From contig NZ_JAKRGB010000020.1 of assembly GCF_022347725.1 (NCBI RefSeq), forward strand, positions 1 through 64,000: a DNA stretch of 64,000 nt, written 5' to 3'. A model generated the notes under the pieces. That model ran no database searches. It saw only the letters and a program-made list of their open reading frames with translations, and was not told the origin of the DNA. Shown in pieces: positions 16,561 to 24,936 of this stretch. The translations under genes were made by a program, and so were the position numbers. Origin of the DNA: Ruegeria sp. Ofav3-42 (GTDB lineage: Bacteria; Pseudomonadota; Alphaproteobacteria; Rhodobacterales; Rhodobacteraceae). The first letter of the stretch is position 1. The number at the start of each line of letters is the position of its first letter.

Positions 16561-17218
16561 TGCCGTTCTCCTCGTCTTCATCCGACTCTTCTGATCCGGT
16601 TTGATCGTCGTCATCCTCCAGTTCGTCGCTGAAGAGCCATTCACCCTCGCTCGGTTCCGGCAACACAAATTCCTCCTCGGGCAGCGGTCCTGGCTGATAG
16701 GGAATTTCATCTGACAAGAGGTCAAAATCCTGCTCCGGAATCACCGCGTGTTCGTCGGTGGCAATGTCCGGATCGGAACCCAAAGACAGGCCCCAGAACG
16801 TTTCGCGTTGCGCACGTTTGATCTGATCGCTGGTAAGATTGATCGGGCCAAGCTGTCGGGCTGCACGTTGCTCAACGTCAATCTCCGTGATCCGCCGAAT
16901 AGCACGATCCACCACACCCTGCGTCAAGCTGGCAGCCGCACGATTGTTTTGCCGCAGCTCGAATATTGACCGCTCCCATGATGCGAACGATATCCCTTCG
17001 AGCCCCTCGACCTTTGCACCCAGCGTTGACCACCCACTGTCTTTGCCGCGCTCTAACCAGACCGAGATGTGGCCCATATCCTGCTGCATCCCCTTCTGCC
17101 GCCGAACCACTGCTGAACCGTATGACGAATGGATCTGCGGCAAGCACTGGTCGGCCACATCCAAGAAACTGCGCCGGATCTGGTTCAAGCGCAAACGCCG
17201 CTGGAAAGCAGGGGACAA
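16553..17218 (-). pseudogene. tniA: TniA/TnsB-like DDE transposase, C-terminal fragment
   Basis: Only the C-terminal part of a Mu/TnsB-type transposase is present. 'QDMGHISVWLERG' at about 17070-17100 fits the C-terminal beta-barrel, followed by 'ASWERSIFELRQNNRAAA' and the helical 'AIRRITEIDVEQRAARQL' tail, then a very acidic end. The catalytic DDE domain is missing. Residues encoded above about 17100 are antisense to a phage gene fragment, so the apparent start at 17218 is fortuitous and the real breakpoint is near 17095-17115. Confidence 0.6.
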
Positions 17219-17294
17219 ATCCCAAGGCCGTCACCTCACCCGCATCTGGGCCAAACTCAAGAACCAAGCCATGGAGGGGGCGATGTACCAATGA
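17109..17294 (+). pseudogene. Phage hypothetical protein, C-terminal fragment
   Basis: Plus-strand frame with 'WICGKHWSATSKKLRR' and a Lys/Arg-rich helical tail ending 'LKNQAMEGAMYQ'. The same kind of C-terminus occurs in small Cys-containing proteins of alphaproteobacterial prophages. The stop overlaps the ATG of the ASCH gene (ATGA), which fits a phage operon. The 5' part is missing because the transposon remnant begins at about 17100. Confidence 0.5.
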
Positions 17295-17761
17295 CCGACC
17301 TATCCACCCTCCCCGAACGCGCCCTATCAATCCGCCAGCCTTGGGCATGGGCTATCATCTTTGCGGGCAAGGAAATCGAAAACCGTCCGCGTAGGTTCCA
17401 CTATCGCGGGCCGATCTGTCTGCATGCTTCGACAGCGCCACTCCCACCCGAGGAAATCTCCTATAATTTCTGTGTGGAAGATGTGTTGGCCTGGCATCGG
17501 TCAAAGGCTGTCCCTACCCGTGAAGCGAAAACCCAACCACCAACACTTGCCGATCTGACACCACGGCTCTGCGATCTGCAACGCGGCGGGATCATCGGCA
17601 CGGCTGAAATCGTGGACTGCATCGAGGCCAGCGACAGCCCTTGGTTCTTCGGTCCCTACGGGCTCGTGCTTCGCAACGTGCAACCCATCCCCTTCATCCC
17701 CGTAAAAGGCGCGCTCGGTCTGTTCCGCTGGCGCGAGAACATCGACCAGGGGGCGGGATGA
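17291..17761 (+). CDS. ASCH-domain protein of prophage origin
   Basis: A 156-residue protein with the ASCH (PUA-like) signature 'ALSIRQPWAWAIIFAGKEIE' near the start, followed by 'GPICLHAST' and later 'GIIGTAEIVDC'. ASCH domains are RNA-binding folds; small ones are common in phages, but the role here is unknown. The start overlaps the stop of the upstream fragment by ATGA and its own stop overlaps the next gene, so it is part of a tightly packed plus-strand operon. Confidence 0.8.
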   Translation: MTDLSTLPERALSIRQPWAWAIIFAGKEIENRPRRFHYRGPICLHASTAPLPPEEISYNFCVEDVLAWHRSKAVPTREAKTQPPTLADLTPRLCDLQRGGIIGTAEIVDCIEASDSPWFFGPYGLVLRNVQPIPFIPVKGALGLFRWRENIDQGAG

Positions 17762-18120
17762 TGGACCTCTTTGACCTCATGGTTTCGCCCCCTCAGATCG
17801 AGCCTGTCGATACCTATGGCCCGGTCATTCAAGGCGATGTCGACGAGGTCTTAACCCTTCCCAACAAAAAGCAACCGCTGGGTGCGCCCACGGCAAGGAT
17901 CGAACTCCACAAACACACAGATGGCCGTTGGATGTGGTCAACGTCAGCGGAGCTTGAGTGCCGAGGTTTCGGTTATCGCGTCGGGCCGAAGTGGGGGAAG
18001 TTCGCCGCCAGCCGAGACGATGCCCTTCATTGGGCTCGGAAAGAGCTTTGCGAAAAGTTGAGCCGAGAGGATGGCCACAAAGTGCGCACCGTCCTCACCT
18101 GGGCAAATTCACTGACCTGA
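17758..18120 (+). CDS. Hypothetical phage protein
   Basis: A 120-residue protein not recognised. It starts at the ATG overlapping the ASCH gene stop (a second ATG follows directly at 17761). The region 'GRWMWSTSAELECRGFGYRV' and the following 'SRDDALHWARKEL' look like a small alpha/beta fold found among phage early proteins. The function is unknown; neighbours suggest a phage accessory role. Confidence 0.65.
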   Translation: MMDLFDLMVSPPQIEPVDTYGPVIQGDVDEVLTLPNKKQPLGAPTARIELHKHTDGRWMWSTSAELECRGFGYRVGPKWGKFAASRDDALHWARKELCEKLSREDGHKVRTVLTWANSLT

Positions 18121-18129
18121 GAGGACAAA

Positions 18130-18369
18130 ATGAAAAACAAACTCGGAGACCTGAACAACCACCTGTTTGCGCAGCTTGAACGGCTGTCTGACGAGGACCT
18201 TTCCGCGGAACAAATCGAGCAGGAAGTGAAGCGTGCCGGTGCAATGGTCGACGTTGCTGACAAGATCACTGGCAACGCCGAACTGCAGCTGAAGGCTGCG
18301 AGACTGTATGCCGAGCATGGCGAAAAGATCGTCGGCCACCTGCCCCAGATCGGGAGGAGCGCAGAATGA
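18130..18369 (+). CDS. Small helical phage protein
   Basis: A 79-residue, mostly helical, charged protein ('LNNHLFAQLERLSDEDLSAE') similar to small conserved proteins of Rhodobacteraceae prophages. GAGAGGAC lies just before the ATG. Its stop overlaps the start of the HNH gene by four bases. No catalytic motif is seen, so the function is unknown. Confidence 0.7.
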   Translation: MKNKLGDLNNHLFAQLERLSDEDLSAEQIEQEVKRAGAMVDVADKITGNAELQLKAARLYAEHGEKIVGHLPQIGRSAE

Positions 18370-18992
18370 AGGGGCGTTGGATCGAATACAGCGCGGAGGA
18401 ACTGGCTTGGATAGAGGCGAACAAGACAAAGGTTCGTCGGAAGGCTCATGCTGAGTATGTGGGGAAGTTCGGGCGCTCTGATGTTTCTCTGACCAACTAC
18501 AACGCGCTCTGCAAGCGCAAGGGCTGGATGACAGGCAGGACCGGGCAGTACGAGCCCGGCCAAGAGCCTATGAACAAGGGGCAGAAGATGCCTTTCAACG
18601 CGAACAGCGCGCGCACCCAGTTCAAGAAGGGCTCTGTGCCGCCAAATCGTTTGCCCATGTGGTCCGAGCGCGTCGGCAAAGACGGGTACATCGAAATGAA
18701 AGTGCCACTGGAGAACCCCCACACAGGACACTCTACCCGCTTTATGCACAAGCACCGTTATCTTTGGGAGCAGGCGAACGGACCGCTACCTGAGGGGCAT
18801 GCACTCAAGTGCCTGGATGGCGATCGCACCAATACAGATCCGAAGAACTGGGAAGCCGTGCCTCGCGCCCTCCTGCCCCGTCTGAGCGGGCGTTGGTGCC
18901 AGGGATACGATGATGCACCTGAGGAATTGAAACCCACCCTGATGGCAACAGCAAAGCTCAAGCACGCCATCAACGAAGCGGTGAAGAAGTGA
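18366..18992 (+). CDS. HNH endonuclease family protein (prophage)
   Basis: A 208-residue protein. The N-terminal third is HTH-like ('YSAEELAWIEANK'). The C-terminal half has an HNH-type core: 'MHKHRYLWEQANGPLPEGHA' followed by 'LDGDRTNTDPKNWEAV', with the paired His and the Asn in the expected order. Such proteins occur in phages, sometimes near packaging genes and sometimes as homing-type nucleases. No large terminase gene lies nearby, so its present role is unclear. Confidence 0.78.
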   Translation: MKGRWIEYSAEELAWIEANKTKVRRKAHAEYVGKFGRSDVSLTNYNALCKRKGWMTGRTGQYEPGQEPMNKGQKMPFNANSARTQFKKGSVPPNRLPMWSERVGKDGYIEMKVPLENPHTGHSTRFMHKHRYLWEQANGPLPEGHALKCLDGDRTNTDPKNWEAVPRALLPRLSGRWCQGYDDAPEELKPTLMATAKLKHAINEAVKK

Positions 18993-19114
18993 ACACCCCG
19001 GCCCGTATCTCAACGCCCCCGGCAACAGCGCAGGGCCAGGCAGCAAAGCCGGTGACAACATGGACCCTGACGAAAGAGCGCAACCCGGCCCTTGGGCAAG
19101 GCGCGGGCACATAG
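18989..19114 (+). CDS. Possible 41-residue peptide
   Basis: A GTG at 18989 overlaps the HNH stop codon and opens a 42-codon frame ending TAG at 19112-19114. The TAG touches the AGGAGG ribosome-binding site of the next gene. The product is Pro/Thr/Ala-rich with no known motif. The packing fits a phage operon, but the length and composition leave coding status open. Confidence 0.4.
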   Translation: MNTPARISTPPATAQGQAAKPVTTWTLTKERNPALGQGAGT

Positions 19115-19124
19115 GAGGTAAGAT

Positions 19125-19424
19125 ATGACAGACGCGAAAGCACCACAGCGGGTATTAACGCTTGAAGCAATGCTCGAAGATGCAGCGGCCTGCAATAAAC
19201 GCCTTCGCAAAATGACCGGGCATAGCACCGTCAGCGGGGCGCAAATCGAGAAAATCAAGGAAGCTTCCCGAAATCGCAAAAGCGGGGCGGTAGCCAAGCG
19301 CAGACTGAAGGTCGCGGCCCTGATGGCAGACGGTAGATCAGCCACTGAAATTGCCAAGGTTTTGGGAGCCAATCCTAACACCATCGGCAACGATGTAACT
19401 CTGATCAACCGCGAAAAAGCCTGA
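19125..19424 (+). CDS. Helix-turn-helix protein (prophage)
   Basis: A 99-residue basic protein with a strong ribosome-binding site (AGGAGG ending 6 bases before the ATG). The C-terminal part 'ALMADGRSATEIAKVLGANP' followed by 'NTIGNDVTLIN' is a clear helix-turn-helix of the resolvase/terminase-small-subunit type. It could be a regulator or a DNA-packaging recognition protein. The location next to xis and int favours a regulatory role, but this is inference. Confidence 0.75.
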   Translation: MTDAKAPQRVLTLEAMLEDAAACNKRLRKMTGHSTVSGAQIEKIKEASRNRKSGAVAKRRLKVAALMADGRSATEIAKVLGANPNTIGNDVTLINREKA

Positions 19425-19449
19425 CGGTCGTAAAGGAAAACTGAAAGCC

Positions 19450-19686
19450 ATGAGCTACCAATTCCCACCACGATTGATGCAAGCGAAGGCGGCGGCGCAC
19501 TATCTGGGCGTGTCGCCCTCGAAGCTGCGCGGCCTTGATTTGCCCTGCCGAGTGGACGGTGGGAACAAGCTCTATGACCGCGCTGACCTTGACGCATATG
19601 CCGACTCGCTGCCTTATGACGGCTTGGATAGTGGAGAGGGCGCATGCGAACAGGCCGACGCAGCATTCGGAAAGGTGCGAATTTGA
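19450..19686 (+). CDS. Excisionase-like MerR-fold DNA-binding protein
   Basis: A 78-residue protein with 'MQAKAAAHYLGVSPSKLRGL' and 'KLYDRADLDAYADSL', the winged-helix pattern of phage excisionases and the helix_turn_helix_17 group. It sits directly upstream of the integrase and overlaps it, the usual xis-int arrangement. It probably controls the direction of site-specific recombination at the tRNA-Arg site. Confidence 0.8.
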   Translation: MSYQFPPRLMQAKAAAHYLGVSPSKLRGLDLPCRVDGGNKLYDRADLDAYADSLPYDGLDSGEGACEQADAAFGKVRI

Positions 19687-20741
19687 AGGGCATTCGGCGC
19701 GTCAGACAGGACGGAAAAATTTACAGATACCACCGGGCCACTGGAATACGGTTGCCCGACGATATCCCTGAGGATCACCCGGATTTTCTCGCGGCGTACC
19801 TGAACGCGGAAAACCAGAATGGCCCAAAGCCACAGAGAGGCGCCACGCCGAGCGCTGGAACGGTGGCACATGCGTGGTGGCGCTTCACCAAATCAGATGA
19901 CTTCCTTGAACTGTCAGACGGATATCGAAGCCGGATGATCGCTCATGGCGAGGCCATCACACAAACAGGCGGCAAGGTTCCGATCAACCAGATTCGGGCC
20001 TATCACATCGAAAATGATATTGCGGACCTCGATCGCGCAGCCGCGCGCACGCGACTGAAAACGTGGCGCAAGTTCCTTAAATGGGCCCACCCAAAACTGA
20101 TCGAAAAGAACTGGGCTATGCATGTCGACATGCCAAAAGCCAAAAAGGGTGAACGCCACAAGCGTTGGGCAGACGAACACATCAAGGCATTTCGCGCGAA
20201 ATGGGCGGTGGACACACCTCAGCGACTCGCCATGGAACTCATGCTGTTTACCGGCATGCGGATCTGTGACGCCGTGCGTTGCGGCCCTGGCTGGGTCGAC
20301 AAAGACGGATGGATGGCGTTCAAACAGCAAAAAACCAAAGGGGACGTTCTGATTGCCTTTGACCGGGCCCTGCCGGCCTTTGCCGACGCAGAAGCCTTGC
20401 AGCACCTGAACAAGTGCCTTGAAGCCAGAACCGAAAAGCACATGACATGGCTTGCAACGGTGCACGGCACCAGCCGTTCCGAAAAAGCTGCCAGCAACTG
20501 GTTCAGTGATGCGGCGCGCAAAGCTGGCCTGAAAGACGAAGCCAGAAGAACGGCCCACGGCTTGCGGGATACGTGCTGCGCAAGGCTCGCGGAAAATGGT
20601 GCTACGTCGCATCAAATCATGACCTGGTCGGGCCACGAGACCTTGGATGAAGCCGAACGCTACACCAAGGAAGCTGACAAGAAACGCATGCTGTCGGTGG
20701 ACGATTCAGGAACGGAAATTGTTCAGGTCGCAAATACCTGA
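19644..20741 (+). CDS. int: Tyrosine-recombinase integrase
   Basis: A 365-residue tyrosine recombinase. A core-binding domain lies at about 70-160 and the catalytic domain at about 170-340: Arg in 'LMLFTGMRICDAV', the HxxR box 'HGLRDTC', the second His in 'WSGHETLDEAERYT' and the nucleophile Tyr at the end of that motif. All catalytic residues are present. The start may be the ATG at 19644 or a TTG at 19683 that overlaps the xis stop and follows AAAGGTG. The gene ends 48 bp from the 3' end of tRNA-Arg, so it most likely mediates integration into that tRNA. Confidence 0.92.
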   Translation: MRTGRRSIRKGANLKGIRRVRQDGKIYRYHRATGIRLPDDIPEDHPDFLAAYLNAENQNGPKPQRGATPSAGTVAHAWWRFTKSDDFLELSDGYRSRMIAHGEAITQTGGKVPINQIRAYHIENDIADLDRAAARTRLKTWRKFLKWAHPKLIEKNWAMHVDMPKAKKGERHKRWADEHIKAFRAKWAVDTPQRLAMELMLFTGMRICDAVRCGPGWVDKDGWMAFKQQKTKGDVLIAFDRALPAFADAEALQHLNKCLEARTEKHMTWLATVHGTSRSEKAASNWFSDAARKAGLKDEARRTAHGLRDTCCARLAENGATSHQIMTWSGHETLDEAERYTKEADKKRMLSVDDSGTEIVQVANT

Positions 20742-20789
20742 ACAAAATTGATCGGTAACGCATTGTTTTTGCTGGAGATTTTTACCAAG

Positions 20790-20866
20790 TGGCGGACCGA
20801 GGAGGATTCGAACCCCCGACCCCTTGATTCGTAGTCAAGTACTCTATCCAGCTGAGCTATCGGTCC
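20790..20866 (-). tRNA. tRNA-Arg (anticodon ACG)
   Basis: The minus strand folds as a complete 77-base tRNA. The acceptor stem GGACCGA/TCGGTCC, discriminator G, an encoded CCA (20790-20792), the T-loop TTCGAAT and the anticodon stem CTTGA/TCAAG around loop CTACGAA give anticodon ACG. Its 3' end faces the integrase gene 48 bp away. This is the usual layout after integration of an element at a tRNA 3' end that restores the gene. Confidence 0.95.
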
Positions 20867-20930
20867 GCGTTGGTGAGGCGCTATGTAGACCCAGGTTCCG
20901 GGACGTGCAAGCCGATTCTTCAAAAATTTT

Positions 20931-22313
20931 TTAAAAAGTCACGTCGCCCTGCGGAAGCCTGATTTCAAAGGTCGTCCCTTGTGGTCCCGTGTCGGCCAAA
21001 ACCAGATCTCCGCCATGTCCGCGCACCAGTTCCTGCGCGATTGCAAGTCCGAGGCCAGAGCCACCTTTACGCACACCGCCCTGAAACGGCGTGAACAAGT
21101 TCTCACGCGCTTTGGGTGGCAGGCCCGGACCATTGTCTTTAATCTCAACGCACCAGTCGTTTTCGTGCACGCAGCCAGCAATCGTGATCTTGCCTGGCTT
21201 ACCGGACGCCACCAGCGCCTGACGCGCATTGCGCACTAGGTTCATCATGACCCGGAAAATCTGCTCGGGATCTGCGCGGGCAACCAGGTCGTCCGGCACT
21301 TCGTTGACGATTTCGACGCAAGCATCCGCGACGGCCAGCATTTCACTGGCCACGACATCTTCGGCCACATCCCGCAAGCGAACCATGGTTAGTGTCGGGG
21401 CGGGCTCTTCGGCGCGTCCAAAGGCCAGCGTGCTTTCGCACAAGGACACCGCCCGCGTAATCGAATTCACCAGCTTCGGCGCCATGCGCCGCACCAACGG
21501 GTCGTCGCTGGCCTCAATCCGGTCGGTAAACAGCTGAGCCGAAGTGAGGATGTTTCGCAAATCATGGCTGACTTTTGCCACGGCCCCACCTAACTGAGCC
21601 AGACGTTCGCGCTGTTTCAAGGCTTGCGTCAATTCGGTCTGCAACTGCTGCAGCGCCTCTTCCGCTTCGCGCAGCTCGGTCACTTTGGAATTTGGCGAGA
21701 TGATGCCCCGCGCATCCTCCGGGGCCCCGGCGTAGCGCTGCATGTAACCAACGACGCTTTTGATCGGTTTAACCAGAACGACACGCACGGCCAGGAACAG
21801 AAAGAATGCAGTGATGATCGAGATGACGAAGGACAGGCCAAGAATGCGTAGGCCATAGTCGGTCATCGCCATGCGCAAGGGCATGCTGTCCATGGTGACT
21901 TCGATCAGCAGCCCAGCGCCTTTGACCGGCTCACCGATCACACGAATAACCTCATTTTCCGGGGTGAACAGGCGGGTCAGGGCGTCCCGGATCAAAATCC
22001 ATGGCCCGGCGTCGCGCAGGTCGTAGGTCTTGGTGATCTGTTCGGGAATGGGTGACGACAGCATAAGCTGCCGGACCTCGTCGCGCCGCAAAACAACGTT
22101 ATAGACGCCGGCGTTGGCCAGCAACTCGGCCTCAAGCTCTTCGGCCAGCATGTCATCGGCCAGCAAGGCCAGCGACGCAATCTGAGCACGCTCAAGCCGG
22201 TTCAGCAGGAAATCCTCTCGAAACCGCGCAATCGAAGGGACAAAGATCAGGACCTCGGCCAACATCACGAAGACCGTCGTCAGGATCAGAAAACGGCCCG
22301 ACAGCGAGTTCAA
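20931..22313 (-). CDS. Membrane sensor histidine kinase
   Basis: A 460-residue kinase with an N-terminal membrane helix (about 9-28), an extracytoplasmic sensing loop, a second helix (about 155-180), then a HAMP-like linker and coiled coil. The HisKA box 'VSHDLRNIL' has its phosphoacceptor His near residue 250. The HATPase domain shows the N box 'NLVRNARQAL', G1 'DNGPGLP' and G2 'GSGLGLAIAQ'. No response regulator lies next to it, so its partner is unknown. It ends 65 bp upstream of tRNA-Arg on the same strand. Confidence 0.9.
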   Translation of the reverse strand: MNSLSGRFLILTTVFVMLAEVLIFVPSIARFREDFLLNRLERAQIASLALLADDMLAEELEAELLANAGVYNVVLRRDEVRQLMLSSPIPEQITKTYDLRDAGPWILIRDALTRLFTPENEVIRVIGEPVKGAGLLIEVTMDSMPLRMAMTDYGLRILGLSFVISIITAFFLFLAVRVVLVKPIKSVVGYMQRYAGAPEDARGIISPNSKVTELREAEEALQQLQTELTQALKQRERLAQLGGAVAKVSHDLRNILTSAQLFTDRIEASDDPLVRRMAPKLVNSITRAVSLCESTLAFGRAEEPAPTLTMVRLRDVAEDVVASEMLAVADACVEIVNEVPDDLVARADPEQIFRVMMNLVRNARQALVASGKPGKITIAGCVHENDWCVEIKDNGPGLPPKARENLFTPFQGGVRKGGSGLGLAIAQELVRGHGGDLVLADTGPQGTTFEIRLPQGDVTF

Positions 22314-22331
22314 ATTGCGCTCCTTTCCCGG

Positions 22332-23750
22332 TCAGGGGATCCAGCGCTGGACGAACCTGACCACTCGTTTAACCGTCTGATTCTCAAACAGCCTTGGCGA
22401 GAAATAGGCTCCCGCCACCCGTTTGTTAAGCTCTCCGATCGTCGGATAGGGTGAAATCATCGCGGCGATCTGGCCCATCTTCAGGTTATTGGCCAATGCC
22501 AGCGACCACAAGTTGATCAGTTCGCCTGCCTGGTGACCCACGATTGTGGCACCCACAGGTCGACCTTTTACGACCATGACCTTGATAAATCCTTTCGTCT
22601 TACGCTCGGCGATCGCGCGGTCGTTGTGGTGATAATCAAAGCGCGCGACTTCGACCTTGTCGCCGTGCTGGGCGCGTGCCTGTGCTTCGGTCAGGCCGAC
22701 CTGTGCCAGTTCGGGGTCCGTGTAGGTTGCCCATGGGATATGCGCTGTCTTCGCTTTCGACGGCAGGCCAAACAGGGCCGAGCGGATGATGATCCCGGCG
22801 TGATATCCGGCGACATGGGTGAATTGCAGCCCGCCAGCAACGTCGCCAATGGCGTAGATCTTTCGGTTCGTGGTGCGCAGCGTGTCATCCACCTTGATTC
22901 CCGAGCGGGTCGTCTCGATCCCGGCAGCCTCAAGGTTCAGGCGGTCAGTATTGGCCTTACGTCCGGCAGCCAATAGCAAGTGAGAGCCCGAGAAGATGTC
23001 TCCGTTCTCAGTCACAACCTCAACCGCTCCGTTGTTGTCTCTGATCTGCGCGACCATTGCCCGTTCGTGGATTGCAACGCCTTCGGCGCGCAGTGTCTCC
23101 AGAACAATCTCTGCCGCTTCGGGGTCATCCTTGCTCAACGCCTGTAAACCTTCGATCACCGTGACCTTGCAGCCTAACCGGATATGGGCCTGTGCCATCT
23201 CCATCCCGATCGGCCCACCGCCGATGATCAACAGATGCTCGGGCTTGTCGCGCAGGTCAAAGATGGCCTCGTTGGTATAATAGGACACTTGGTCCAAACC
23301 GGGGATCGGCGGCACCAGCGGTGAAGAGCCTGTCGCAATCACTACACGCCGCGCAGTGATCAGGTAGTCGCCCGCCTGTACCTGCGTCGGAGAAACAAAG
23401 CTGCCGTATTCCCGGATCACTTTGACCCCAAACCCCTCGAATCTTTCCTGACTGTCCATCGGTTCGATCTGAGCGATCACATCATGGACGTGGTCCTTCG
23501 CTGTGGCGTAATCCACCTGCGGCATCACATCCGCCACGCCAAAGGCCGACGCATGCGCCTGCCCGTATGCCGCCTTGCCACTGGCAATCAGCGCTTTGGA
23601 GGGGACGCAGCCAAAGTTGAGGCAATCGCCACCCATCTTGTGACCTTCCAACAGGATAACGTCGGCCCCCATCTGGATTGCGCCCGCGGCCACCGACAGG
23701 CCGCCCGACCCGGCTCCGATCACCAGGATATCGGTTTTCAATTCTTGCAT
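22332..23750 (-). CDS. FAD-dependent pyridine nucleotide-disulfide oxidoreductase
   Basis: A 472-residue flavoprotein related to dihydrolipoamide dehydrogenase and mercuric reductase. The FAD-binding 'DILVIGAGSGGLSVAAG' lies at the N-terminus, followed by the redox-active disulfide 'GGDCLNFGCVPSKAL'. 'LLIIGGGPIGMEMAQ' is the NAD(P) fold and 'IYAIGDVAGG' the second FAD motif. There is no N-terminal heavy-metal domain and no C-terminal Cys pair, so true mercuric reductase activity is unlikely. The start at 23750 gives the FAD motif at the normal distance; a longer frame adds 60 residues without homology. It follows the VTT gene after 4 bp, a frequent pairing. Confidence 0.88.
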   Translation of the reverse strand: MQELKTDILVIGAGSGGLSVAAGAIQMGADVILLEGHKMGGDCLNFGCVPSKALIASGKAAYGQAHASAFGVADVMPQVDYATAKDHVHDVIAQIEPMDSQERFEGFGVKVIREYGSFVSPTQVQAGDYLITARRVVIATGSSPLVPPIPGLDQVSYYTNEAIFDLRDKPEHLLIIGGGPIGMEMAQAHIRLGCKVTVIEGLQALSKDDPEAAEIVLETLRAEGVAIHERAMVAQIRDNNGAVEVVTENGDIFSGSHLLLAAGRKANTDRLNLEAAGIETTRSGIKVDDTLRTTNRKIYAIGDVAGGLQFTHVAGYHAGIIIRSALFGLPSKAKTAHIPWATYTDPELAQVGLTEAQARAQHGDKVEVARFDYHHNDRAIAERKTKGFIKVMVVKGRPVGATIVGHQAGELINLWSLALANNLKMGQIAAMISPYPTIGELNKRVAGAYFSPRLFENQTVKRVVRFVQRWIP

Positions 23751-23754
23751 GAAC

Positions 23755-24486
23755 TCAGGCGTCCTTTCGGCCACGCAGGGATTTGATGATGATCGGCAAG
23801 GCCGCCAGAACACACAAACCGAGAATCGGGCCGATGACAAAGGGTTCCCACAAGAGCGATACATCCGGTGTCTCGCCCCTATCGAACACGCCGCCCAGAC
23901 CGACGCCGATCCACGTATAGACGATCCCACCCGGTATTATGCCCAGCGCTGTTGTGATCAGGAAGTTGCGGAACTTCACCCCCACCAGCGCAGGCACCAG
24001 ATTGGCGACAAAGAACGGCACGACCGGAACAAGGCGCAACAGGAACAGCACCGAGATTTCGTTCTCGCGCAGGCCATCTTTCAGTTTCTTTAGAGACCCT
24101 TCCGAGGCTTCAAGCCGCGCAGTCAGGGATTCGCCCAATCCCCAGCGCGCGGCGAGAAAGATCGCCGACGCACCGATGGTCGCCGCAAACACGTTGAAGA
24201 CTGTTCCGGCAAACAGGCCGAACAGGAACCCTCCGGTCATCGAGGCGACCGCAGCACCCGGCAGTGAAAATGCCACGATGACGATGTAGATCGCCACGAA
24301 GGCACCGGCCATGGCCCAGTAATTGGCATCACGCCACGCCAACAGCGCCTCACGATTGTCGCGCAGGGTTTCAAAGGTCAGGTAATCGCCCAGCGTGAAA
24401 AACCCGACCGCGGCTACGGCGAGAATCACCAGCAATGGTATATGGCGCGCAAGCCCGCTGCGTGGCGCCTGGGTTGTGTCGCTCAT
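23755..24486 (-). CDS. TVP38/TMEM64 (VTT) family membrane protein
   Basis: A 243-residue inner-membrane protein with about five or six hydrophobic segments and the VTT core motif 'FSLPGAAVASMTGGFLFGLF' followed by 'LRLVPVVPFFVANLVPAL'. This family includes DedA-like proteins thought to act in lipid scrambling or membrane homeostasis; a specific role cannot be read from sequence. ATG 24486 is preferred since it gives a short cytoplasmic tail before the first helix. It leads the operon with the oxidoreductase. Confidence 0.87.
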   Translation of the reverse strand: MSDTTQAPRSGLARHIPLLVILAVAAVGFFTLGDYLTFETLRDNREALLAWRDANYWAMAGAFVAIYIVIVAFSLPGAAVASMTGGFLFGLFAGTVFNVFAATIGASAIFLAARWGLGESLTARLEASEGSLKKLKDGLRENEISVLFLLRLVPVVPFFVANLVPALVGVKFRNFLITTALGIIPGGIVYTWIGVGLGGVFDRGETPDVSLLWEPFVIGPILGLCVLAALPIIIKSLRGRKDA

Positions 24487-24685
24487 GAGGCTGTCCGGTT
24501 TTGTACGTTTCATTGTGCGAATAACATGCGCCGCAAGCAGCGCCAGAAACAGTGGCCTCACGCTGCCTTGATGTTTTTAGCTGGGAATGTGAGGGTTTGG
24601 GGCCGTAAACCGTGCATTTTGAAACCTTTTACCTTGCCCGGTTACAGAATTGTTGCAAAAGGCGCGAAAACCCCCACCTAGGGGT

Positions 24686-24714
24686 TTGACTTACCCCCCG
24701 CTTCCCAGTAGAGG
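24686..24714 (+). promoter_or_regulatory. Candidate rpmH promoter
   Basis: TTGACT (24686-24691), a 17-bp spacer and TAGAGG (24709-24714) lie 68 bp before rpmH. The -35 match is strong and the -10 match moderate. A small inverted repeat (AAACCCC ... GGGGTTT, 24668-24687) overlaps the -35 box and could serve as a regulatory site. Confidence 0.5.
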
Positions 24715-24782
24715 ACGGGCTTCGAACACCACGGGCAGGCGAATCCGCGCCGCACCCGACCGCATAGATTGGAGACGGAGCG

Positions 24783-24917
24783 ATGAAACGCACCTATCAG
24801 CCTTCGAACCTGGTTCGCAAACGCCGCCACGGTTTCCGCGCGCGCATGGCCACCAAGGCCGGCCGTAAGATCCTGAACGCGCGCCGCGCACGTGGCCGCA
24901 AATCGCTGAGCGCGTAA
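24783..24917 (+). CDS. rpmH: 50S ribosomal protein L34
   Basis: A 44-residue basic protein '[18 protein letters not shown]' continuing '[13 protein letters not shown]', the unmistakable L34 sequence. GGAGACGGAGCG provides the ribosome-binding site. It starts the conserved rpmH-rnpA-yidD order. No dnaA is present upstream, so this is not the replication-origin version of the cluster. Confidence 0.97.
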
Positions 24918-24936
24918 ACCGCTCACCGATCAGGTT

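Noticed and set aside
22332..23930. Longer start for the FAD oxidoreductase, or a call as mercuric reductase
   Set aside because: The extra 60 residues overlap the VTT gene and have no homology. The heavy-metal domain and C-terminal Cys pair of mercuric reductases are absent.
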